From contig DATIHK010000074.1 in assembly GCA_035480775.1 (NCBI GenBank), forward strand, positions 1 to 31,378: a stretch of 31,378 nt of DNA, in the 5' to 3' direction. The DNA is from DATIHK01 sp035480775 (GTDB taxonomy: Bacteria > Patescibacteriota > WWE3 > UBA101185 > UBA10185). Under the pieces are notes generated by a model that was given only the letters and a program-made list of their open reading frames with translations, ran no database searches and was not told the DNA's origin. Both the position numbers and the translations under genes were made by a program. Below are positions 8,530-15,338 of this stretch, piece by piece (within the stretch, counting starts at the first letter, position 1; each line of letters opens with the position of its first letter).

Positions 8530-9650
8530 ACACTAAAGTTCTTATAAATAGCTAAAGTCTTTTTAGCAGCGTTTTCCCAGGTATATTCCCTTAATATCTC
8601 AGGCGCTAATATTGGCCTGGGGGCAAAAAATTCCTTTTCTAATGCTAATTCTATAGATTCTACACTATCTGGAGTACAGTAGCTGACATAATCTTTTAGA
8701 TATTCTTTGGCACGCTCACCGGCCGCGACAGCATTAGTTCCACAAAATAATGATTCTAAAGAAGTTAAACCAGTTGTTTCAAACCAACTCGCTGAAACCG
8801 TTACTTTAGCAAAATGATAAACAGAAGGCATGTCGTTGTATGGTACAGACGCGAGATGTTTAATCCAATTGTATTTTGCTAAAACATTTTTAAATCTTAA
8901 ACTAAACTCAGGATGACGATTATATCTAACGACACCTATTAAAACTAAATTAACATCTAAATTATGTTTCTTTCGAAAGTTCGCAACGGCTTCAATAATT
9001 TTTAATTGATTTTTACGAGGCTCTATTCTTCCTACTGATAAAATATAATCTGAAACTCCAAATATATTTTTGAAATTTGTAGTATTTAAAAAGTTATTTC
9101 CAACTCCATTAGGAATTTTTGCCCATTTAAAGTTTACGTTGTAAGTCTCTTGCAAATCTTGGGCTTCAGCATCGGTTTGAACTAATACAATATCTGCCAT
9201 TTGTAAGGTCTTTTTGTGCATATTTTCTAGACCCATAAAAACACTTTTTATAGTTGGAATTGCTTTAGTAGGGACAAAGAACGATCGGTATACATTTTTG
9301 AAAGTATCTCTTTTGTGTTGATCATTAAATAAAAATCTAGAAAGGCGTCTAAAATCAAAAGCATATTCATCGTCAAACTTTTTGACTTCTTTTACACTGT
9401 GATGGATAGGAGAAAGAACCAAAGGCTTATTATATTTTTTTGCGTTTTGTGCAAAAAAGAACGTCTCTGGTGTCCAATCAAGTTGAAAGACGTGAACAAT
9501 ATCGTATTGTGAAAGATCTAGATTCATTTCGGTGCGAATATCAACTTCTACACCTAAATTTCTTAATTGCTCTGCAGTCTTTTCTATTTGAACTTTATCG
9601 CCTCCACCGACTGCAAAAAGTTCAGTCCGACCTTGCATTAAAACTTTCAT
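8526..9650 (-). CDS. Glycosyltransferase family 4
   Basis: A 374-residue GT-B fold protein. The N-terminal domain has MKVLMQGRTELFAVGGGDKV with a Gly-rich loop. The C-terminal domain has ILSVGRIEPRKNQ (203-215), a typical donor-site loop with Arg and Lys, and the E-x7-E motif at E291 and E299 (ETTGLTSLE). The IPNGV (179-183) hinge motif is present. It is expected to be a retaining, nucleotide-sugar-dependent transferase in the cytoplasm extending the repeat unit. An AGGA at 9659-9662 lies 8 bases before the ATG and supports the start. Its stop shares four bases (ATGA) with the start of the Wzy-GT39 fusion, so the two are translationally coupled. Sugar and linkage cannot be read. Confidence 0.9.
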   Translation of the reverse strand: MKVLMQGRTELFAVGGGDKVQIEKTAEQLRNLGVEVDIRTEMNLDLSQYDIVHVFQLDWTPETFFFAQNAKKYNKPLVLSPIHHSVKEVKKFDDEYAFDFRRLSRFLFNDQHKRDTFKNVYRSFFVPTKAIPTIKSVFMGLENMHKKTLQMADIVLVQTDAEAQDLQETYNVNFKWAKIPNGVGNNFLNTTNFKNIFGVSDYILSVGRIEPRKNQLKIIEAVANFRKKHNLDVNLVLIGVVRYNRHPEFSLRFKNVLAKYNWIKHLASVPYNDMPSVYHFAKVTVSASWFETTGLTSLESLFCGTNAVAAGERAKEYLKDYVSYCTPDSVESIELALEKEFFAPRPILAPEILREYTWENAAKKTLAIYKNFSV

Positions 9651-10804
9651 GGTTTCTTTCCTAATAAAGATAAATACAAACTTTCGTACTCATCTTCAAA
9701 TCTGGTCAGACTGTATAAATCTTCGGCTCGCTTTTTAGCTTCTTGCTCGAGCAATTTAAGATTGTCTCGGCGCAAATATAAATCGAGCATTTTTTGTGAC
9801 AAATCGACACTGTCACCTACTGAAAAATACATAGCTGTAGAACCAGCAACTTCTTGAAGCACATCCAAATTTGAAGCTATTATAGGTAAACCTGCTGCCA
9901 TAGCTTCTAGAAGAACTATGCCAAAACCTTCGGCACGCGATGGAAAGATAAAAGCGTCAAACGCACTATAAAATTTAAGCTTGTCTTCTTCGTCAAAAAT
10001 GCCTGTAATTTTTATTTTGTCTTGTAAATTTGCTTCAGAAATCATTTTTTCTAAATTTGTTTGCAAAGTACCGCCACCTACTATAAGTAAAGAAACTGGT
10101 TGACCTTTTACTGATGCGTGATTAATAAATAAATCAAAAGCTTGTATTAGTGTATTGTGACCTTTTTCTTCAGTTAGACGGCTTACATTTCCAAACAAGA
10201 AACTGTTTTCATCAACTTGATATTTTTGGACTAATTCTTTTTTAGCAGATAGCTTATCTGGTAAATGTGCAAACTTATATACATCTATACCGTTAGGAAT
10301 TATATAAATTTTGTTTTCGGCTATTCCTTCGTGCATTTTAATTTGCTTACGAGATTCGGTTAAGGCAATTTCACAACTAGCGAATAAATTTACTTCTATT
10401 GAATAGCAAAAATCCATAAAACTTGTAAATGCTTTTTTTAACTCGTCGGTAACTATCCACTCAGAAATAGGAGTATGAATGTGTGAAATACGCACTTTTG
10501 TACCGGCAAAAAATCCGGCGAGCAACGACGCAGCAGATGCTACCAACTCATGAGAATGAACAATATCAATTTGATTCTCTTTTAAATATTTAAAAATAGA
10601 ATAAATATAGGCAGGATCTAGATCAAAACCGGCTTTAGCTACAAAGACTTTTGCTCCAGCATTTTTATACCAGTTAACTATTACTCCTTCATTACAACAA
10701 ACATGAACTTCGTGTCCACGAGCTTTCATTCCACGAACTAAATCTAAAACATGAATTTCCATGCCTCCCGGATTGCCCGCATTAAGTGTATATAAAATTT
10801 TCAT
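9647..10804 (-). CDS. Glycosyltransferase family 4
   Basis: A 385-residue GT4 of standard layout. The N-terminal part has LYTLNAGNPGGMEIHVLDL with the Gly-Gly-Met-Glu loop and the IVHSHE segment (81-86). The C-terminal part has IIPNGID (168-174), FGNVSRLTEEKGH (204-216), a VGGGTLQ loop (242-248) and the E-x7-E motif at E292 and E300 (EGFGIVLLE). These are hallmarks of retaining cytoplasmic transferases using nucleotide sugars. A clear AGGAG at 10815-10819, 10 bases before the ATG, supports the start. The ATG overlaps the upstream TAA by one base (TAATG), and the stop overlaps the next GT4 start by four, so it sits in a coupled block of three transferases. Specificity is unknown. Confidence 0.92.
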   Translation of the reverse strand: MKILYTLNAGNPGGMEIHVLDLVRGMKARGHEVHVCCNEGVIVNWYKNAGAKVFVAKAGFDLDPAYIYSIFKYLKENQIDIVHSHELVASAASLLAGFFAGTKVRISHIHTPISEWIVTDELKKAFTSFMDFCYSIEVNLFASCEIALTESRKQIKMHEGIAENKIYIIPNGIDVYKFAHLPDKLSAKKELVQKYQVDENSFLFGNVSRLTEEKGHNTLIQAFDLFINHASVKGQPVSLLIVGGGTLQTNLEKMISEANLQDKIKITGIFDEEDKLKFYSAFDAFIFPSRAEGFGIVLLEAMAAGLPIIASNLDVLQEVAGSTAMYFSVGDSVDLSQKMLDLYLRRDNLKLLEQEAKKRAEDLYSLTRFEDEYESLYLSLLGKKP

Positions 10805-12000
10805 TAAATCGACTCTCCTATGATACTAAGGAGCATTTCAACTTTTCCATCCCAATTATTGTCTTTAGCTATATCTTGGCGGGCTTTTATTTTTTGCGGT
10901 GAATCTTCTTGAATTGCTTTTTTTATATCGGCTGAAAACTCATTATGGTCTTTGGCAATATAACAGACATCTCTAAATGGTGCATAGGCAGGAAGATTTG
11001 TAACAATTGTAGGCAGTCCTGCAGCTAATGAGTCATGAAATTTAACAGGAAAACACCCACCAACCGTATAATCATTTAAAACATATGGAATTATAAATGC
11101 GTCAAATCCGGCAAAATAATATTGCAAAACTTCATATGAGCGTTGACCTAAAAAGTAAATATTTTTAAGATTATCAATTTGCAAGTCTTTAAGTTTGCTA
11201 TCTTTGTCTTTTAAAGCTATTTGGCCTATTAAAACAAACGAGCAGTTTGGATTTTCTGTAGCTATTTTTTTTAAAAGCGGTAAATCAAATTTATATTGGT
11301 CTAGTGCTCCTGTAAAACCGACTCTGGGTCTAGGGATTTTGAGCAAATCTTCTGGAATTTGAGAAAAAAGTGATTTGGCATCTTTAAATTTTTCATAATC
11401 ACCGACATTAGGAGTGAAATACACATGATTGTTGTAGTTTTTGAGCTTTTCTATTAATCCAGGCGCCGTAGCAAAAACTACATTGGCTTTTTGAGCCAGG
11501 TACTTTTCTATAGTTCGAATTTTTTCTTTTTTTTGTGGAGTATCATAAGCTGGAAATCCTTCATAATTATCTACACAATCGTATATTAAAAAATCGTATT
11601 TTAGATCATTTATATATTCGGGTAGGTTAGGAATTTCGACATGGTATACCCATAACAACGTTTTTAATTTAGGATCAAAGTTTTTTGCTGCCAGTTTTTT
11701 GATTCTATTGACATGCATTTTAGAAGTTATACCAGAAAATGGAAGCAAATTTACAGGTGTATAAACTCGTAGTCCCGAGTCCATTTTTTGCTGAGTTAGC
11801 AATCGCTTTAAACTCCAAAGACCCCTCTTTATTTGCCTAAAAAATACATTGCCAGCATTTATTGGTGGATCTACAAAAAGAACGTTCTGCCCTTTTTTGG
11901 CTAGTCTAAGCATAATATGACGCTTATTAGTCCAATTTGGAAAGTCCCATAATTGATTAGAAAGACAAATTATGTTGTATTTATCGTTTTTGCTTGCCAT
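10804..12000 (-). CDS. TuaH-like GT-B glycosyltransferase
   Basis: A 398-residue protein close in pattern to teichuronic acid TuaH-type transferases. It has SNQLWDFPNWTNKRHIM near the N-terminus (14-30), VLFVDPP (40-46), YDCVDNYEGFPAYD (140-153), VGFTGALDQYKFD (227-239), IYFLGQRSYEVLQYY (281-295) and PVKFHDSLAAGLP (318-330), where ordinary GT4 enzymes have PxKLFExLAxGxP. The last Glu is replaced by Asp, as seen in relatives, and the classical E-x7-E is not clear. It probably adds a sugar to the lipid-linked intermediate in the cytoplasm. It begins at ATG 12000 after a 28-base gap with a TGTTAAAAT box, so an internal promoter is possible. It ends with TAATG coupling to the next GT4. Confidence 0.85.
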   Translation of the reverse strand: MASKNDKYNIICLSNQLWDFPNWTNKRHIMLRLAKKGQNVLFVDPPINAGNVFFRQIKRGLWSLKRLLTQQKMDSGLRVYTPVNLLPFSGITSKMHVNRIKKLAAKNFDPKLKTLLWVYHVEIPNLPEYINDLKYDFLIYDCVDNYEGFPAYDTPQKKEKIRTIEKYLAQKANVVFATAPGLIEKLKNYNNHVYFTPNVGDYEKFKDAKSLFSQIPEDLLKIPRPRVGFTGALDQYKFDLPLLKKIATENPNCSFVLIGQIALKDKDSKLKDLQIDNLKNIYFLGQRSYEVLQYYFAGFDAFIIPYVLNDYTVGGCFPVKFHDSLAAGLPTIVTNLPAYAPFRDVCYIAKDHNEFSADIKKAIQEDSPQKIKARQDIAKDNNWDGKVEMLLSIIGESI

Positions 12001-12009
12001 TACAACTAC

Positions 12010-12018
12010 ATTTTAACA
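12010..12018 (-). promoter_or_regulatory. Candidate extended -10 upstream of the TuaH-like gene
   Basis: On the minus strand TGTTAAAAT (TGn plus TAAAAT at 12010-12015) lies 9 bases before the ATG at 12000, in a 28-base gap. It may be an internal promoter giving a nearly leaderless transcript for the four genes down to 5491. No Shine-Dalgarno is present. Confidence 0.35.
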
Positions 12019-12028
12019 GAGTAGCCGC

Positions 12029-13414
12029 TTAGCTGCACTGATCACACGCTTTCTTTAATAAATGAGATTTAACCAAAATTCTGCGTAAATCAAACACAAA
12101 TTCGGAGTTTTTTATCGACCACAACCAAGATGTATCACGAAATCCCCTATCATAAGCGGCATGCCAGATTCCATCAAAGAAAACAATTCCTACAAATTGT
12201 ATTCCTACGGAAACTATGGCTAATAAATAAAAAAGCTTTTTAGTTTTTGCAAACAAACTAGATTGTATATAAGGTATTAAAAGCAAAACCAAAAAAGGTA
12301 TTATGTCAGAAGCCATTCTGTAACCAAATGACCAACCTCCATACCATTGCTTCCATTCACCTAGAACAAGCGTGTGTACAACTACTATGCAGCCATACAT
12401 TATGTATTCAAAATTACTTGAAGTGATCTTTCTTTTGAAACTCAAAAATAATCCCACCAAAGAAAATATAAATACCGGCGAATAAATCAATAATCCTTTG
12501 CTAGGAGAAATCCAAAGTCCTAAAAAACCTTCTGGAAATTTAAATACCCATTGAGAAAATAGCTGATCTGCATAGCCTTGATTAGCTACGCTCACATAAA
12601 AAAGTTTGTTATAGGCAAAAAAGAATAAGATGGCCGGTAAAAATCCGAGTAAATATACCAATAACTTAACATTAAATAAGTCTTTTAAACGCTCAAAGTG
12701 TTTTCCGATAAAAATTAGGGATAGATAAAATACAATTAGCAGAGCTGTAGGTCTACTTAATATGGCAAATCCCAAAAAGAATGATGTTAAAAAAATCTGA
12801 CCTAATTGATTTTTAGATTGAGAATAACTTTTATTTAAAAATATCAAACCTAATATTGTTAGTAATTCTAAAGTACCGTGCTGCCACAGTGATTGCGATA
12901 AAAGTGCGAAATTAACAGTTCCAAATAAATATATCCCGGTTAATAAAACAGACATTTTTTTATCTTTTAATAAATAGTTATTTAGCAAGAGATAAAAGAA
13001 TCCGCCAGACAGAGAAACAATTAGAGCAGCAGAAACATGCGCTAGTATCGTCAAATTCGCAAAATTTACCGTCATTCCCAACAATAATGGAATGCTAAAT
13101 ATTACGAGCGCAAACAGCGGAGTTATTATTGGAAAAGCAGATATATAGTGAGATCCAACTTTTCGAAAGTAAAAGGGTGTCAGATCTTTTATAAAACTTT
13201 TGTCATCTGGATTTGGATATTTTTGTCGTATGGTTTGATAATACGAATCTGCATATAAAGTTCCTTCTTTTACCAAAGTAACTGGAATAAACATTGCGGG
13301 AACAGTGTCTTCTGACTGTATAGAAAGCTTATTAATACCAGTTATATAGACGGTCAAAAAAGAACAAAAAAATATTAAAAATGCGCTAATTACGAGCTTT
13401 AAAAAGGTTGACAT
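12029..13414 (-). CDS. GT39-like (GT-C) membrane glycosyltransferase
   Basis: A 461-residue protein with about ten membrane helices. After helix 1 (6-26) comes an extracytoplasmic loop with E35-D36 (SIQSEDTVPAMF), the position of the catalytic acidic residue in GT-C enzymes. Further motifs are QSLWQHGTLELL (174-185), ISPSKGLLIYSP (302-313) and WYGGWSFGYRMASDIIPF (357-374), a set typical of RgtA/PMT-like family-39 proteins in Patescibacteria. It likely transfers a sugar from a polyprenyl-phosphate donor to the glycan on the outer face. The C-terminus ends in CDQCS, a CxxC pair at the very end whose role is unknown. A TGTTAGAAT box ends 6 bases before the ATG. It is the last membrane gene before the cytoplasmic GT block. 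Confidence 0.78.
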   Translation of the reverse strand: MSTFLKLVISAFLIFFCSFLTVYITGINKLSIQSEDTVPAMFIPVTLVKEGTLYADSYYQTIRQKYPNPDDKSFIKDLTPFYFRKVGSHYISAFPIITPLFALVIFSIPLLLGMTVNFANLTILAHVSAALIVSLSGGFFYLLLNNYLLKDKKMSVLLTGIYLFGTVNFALLSQSLWQHGTLELLTILGLIFLNKSYSQSKNQLGQIFLTSFFLGFAILSRPTALLIVFYLSLIFIGKHFERLKDLFNVKLLVYLLGFLPAILFFFAYNKLFYVSVANQGYADQLFSQWVFKFPEGFLGLWISPSKGLLIYSPVFIFSLVGLFLSFKRKITSSNFEYIMYGCIVVVHTLVLGEWKQWYGGWSFGYRMASDIIPFLVLLLIPYIQSSLFAKTKKLFYLLAIVSVGIQFVGIVFFDGIWHAAYDRGFRDTSWLWSIKNSEFVFDLRRILVKSHLLKKACDQCS

Positions 13415-13420
13415 GCACTA

Positions 13421-13429
13421 ATTCTAACA
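13421..13429 (-). promoter_or_regulatory. Candidate extended -10 upstream of the 461-residue GT39-like gene
   Basis: TGTTAGAAT on the minus strand (TAGAAT at 13421-13426) follows a T-rich run and ends 6 bases before the ATG at 13414. That spacing puts the expected transcription start on the start codon, so a leaderless mRNA is predicted. There is no Shine-Dalgarno. Confidence 0.4.
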
Positions 13430-13441
13430 AAAGAAACAAAA

Positions 13442-15031
13442 TTAGTTTAATTGATATAAATATGAGTCAGAAAAACTTTTTACAAGTTTTATACGGCTGC
13501 TAGAAGAAAAAAACAAGATATCTGCAGGCAAAGTGTTTTTAGATACAATAAGGTAGTTCGATTGCAAGTCTTTAGCTTTTTTTAAACCTGCTTCTGTATC
13601 AAGAGCCGTTGTAAACTTATTACTATCAAAATCATTAATTACATAATCGCGCGGATTGATTAAACGTCGCTGGTAAAACATCATCCAAAACAGAGCAAGA
13701 TTTCTGGCATCATCTGGATAGGCGACAACAATAGCATCTTTATTAGTATTATTAAGAATGTATGAATAAACTTCTGGAATCTTTGTTACATTTGTCACTC
13801 GCACAGGTACATACGTTTGACTTACATTAAAAACCAATACTAAAACAAGAAATAAGATAAAAACAGCTTGAGGTAATCTTTTTTCTATTTGAGTTAAAGT
13901 AAAACCTGACACATACAACATAAGCAACAAAATAAATATAGCTAGTCGTGCAGTGGTTCTAAACATTTTAAAAAAAGTTGAAACTAAAATTCCCAGAGTT
14001 GGAATTTTCACGCCCAACAATGTAAAAAATGGAGGCATAGAAAATAAAAATAAGATTACGATTAAAAAGATATAATAATGCGAATTGCTACGCGTTCTTT
14101 TATTGAACAAGCTATACAAAAATAAAGCTATAACAACCCAACCAACAAAACTTCCACCATGTTCTTCGGGAAAATAGTTATTAAACAAAAAATAATGTGT
14201 GGCTTGCAATCTTTCTAAAATGTTTTTTGATAAAAACCCAAAAGAAGGATTTCTTATTGAAGGCAAAACATAATACCAAGGCCTCGAACTAAATATAAAA
14301 AAGTCTGAATAATTGCGTACTAATTTGTATTCACTTTGATTGGTATTTTGTTGTGGATTGAAATAGCTCTTTACATAAGGAAAAAGTATTATAAAAAAAG
14401 CAACTCCACAAATAAATAAAGTTATAAAAATATTCTTAATTTTAACTAGATTTTGCAACTCTTTAAATTTTATATATTTCACTAAATAAAATAGTCCAGA
14501 ACTGCCCAAAGTTAACACTATAAAAAAACCGTAATAGTTAGAGAATAAGCCTAATGAAGCAATTACAAGCCCGTATAAAATAAGTTTAAAGAATCGACGT
14601 TCTACTAGAATTTTATTTAAAATAATAAAAAACAAGGGAACAATCCATAACTGAGATAACTCTCCGTGTTCTTTTACTTGCTCAAAAAAATAAGTCGAAA
14701 AGACAAACATACCGGTGAGGCAAACAGAAATTGAAATCGAGAATTTTTGATGAAAGAATTTATACGAAACTAAAAGCGACAAAACAAATCCTAAAATTAA
14801 TACAAGGTTATAAGCAGCTAAACTATCAAAGAACAATAAGAAAAATCGTTGAATAAGATCCCAAAAAAGTTGTGTGTGAATAAAGCTAGGATTTGTTCCC
14901 GGGGGACCAATTAAAGTAATTTGGGAAATGTTGGGGCTGAATTGTGTATAGTTTTTAATCCACCAGCCATACCAAATATAAAGTATTTGATCTCCCCAAT
15001 TACCGATTAAAAATGAGTTAAGTACCTGCAT
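13442..15031 (-). CDS. GT-C-like polytopic membrane protein (YfhO/PTPS-related type), short N-terminus
   Basis: A 529-residue protein with roughly 10-11 membrane helices and a C-terminal soluble domain from about residue 415. Near the start NWGDQILYIWYGWW (11-24) has the Asp that follows helix 1 in GT-C transferases of the YfhO or 6-pyruvoyl-tetrahydropterin-synthase-related type, and NPSFIHTQLFWD (47-58) follows. Unlike relatives, there is no transmembrane helix before this Asp. The frame is closed by a TGA 12 bases upstream of the ATG, so an extended start is excluded. The start overlaps the 106-residue membrane gene by 14 bases. Probably an outer-face glycosyltransferase, but the missing helix leaves topology and activity uncertain. 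It could be a truncated copy or depend on its small neighbour. Confidence 0.65.
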   Translation of the reverse strand: MQVLNSFLIGNWGDQILYIWYGWWIKNYTQFSPNISQITLIGPPGTNPSFIHTQLFWDLIQRFFLLFFDSLAAYNLVLILGFVLSLLVSYKFFHQKFSISISVCLTGMFVFSTYFFEQVKEHGELSQLWIVPLFFIILNKILVERRFFKLILYGLVIASLGLFSNYYGFFIVLTLGSSGLFYLVKYIKFKELQNLVKIKNIFITLFICGVAFFIILFPYVKSYFNPQQNTNQSEYKLVRNYSDFFIFSSRPWYYVLPSIRNPSFGFLSKNILERLQATHYFLFNNYFPEEHGGSFVGWVVIALFLYSLFNKRTRSNSHYYIFLIVILFLFSMPPFFTLLGVKIPTLGILVSTFFKMFRTTARLAIFILLLMLYVSGFTLTQIEKRLPQAVFILFLVLVLVFNVSQTYVPVRVTNVTKIPEVYSYILNNTNKDAIVVAYPDDARNLALFWMMFYQRRLINPRDYVINDFDSNKFTTALDTEAGLKKAKDLQSNYLIVSKNTLPADILFFSSSSRIKLVKSFSDSYLYQLN

Positions 15032-15338
15032 GTTTTTGTATCAGAATTTGCGACGAGATAATTAACATTAAAATAAATATATGTTCTCCCATCGCGACAA
15101 CTAACAATCCGCTTGTAAAGATTCTCAGTAAGACCAAAACCAAAAATAATGACGAAAGTACGACTAAAGAAGTTGTTAATGAAAGTTTTAGCCTAAATAG
15201 CACAATCATATATATGACGGTGAACACTATGTTAACAAGCAACGGATTGAACATCGCAAATCTCAACAAGGAACAAACTACGCTCGCCAATACAGTGATT
15301 ATTAATGGTATTTTATTTTTTTTTAAAAAATCTTTCAT
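15018..15338 (-). CDS. Small four-helix membrane protein, unrecognised
   Basis: A 106-residue very hydrophobic protein, with four predicted helices at about residues 10-30, 33-50, 54-75 and 77-100, a Lys-rich N-terminus (MKDFLKKNK) and a short polar tail. No family is recognised. It overlaps the end of the 1001-residue GT-C gene by 26 bases and the start of the 529-residue gene by 14, so it is clearly translated with them. A protein of nearly the same size and helix layout (22278-22589) occupies the same position next to the other giant GT-C gene. This suggests a small partner of the GT-C enzymes, for example a stability or lipid-donor subunit, but that is inference. The start is supported by overlap and by the Lys-rich N-terminus. 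Confidence 0.6.
   Translation of the reverse strand: MKDFLKKNKIPLIITVLASVVCSLLRFAMFNPLLVNIVFTVIYMIVLFRLKLSLTTSLVVLSSLFLVLVLLRIFTSGLLVVAMGEHIFILMLIISSQILIQKHAGT

Noticed and set aside
15018..15338. 106-residue frame as a broken N-terminus of the 529-residue GT-C protein
   Set aside because: It contains four helices where one is expected, has a counterpart of equal size elsewhere in the locus, and overlaps both neighbours like a real coupled gene.
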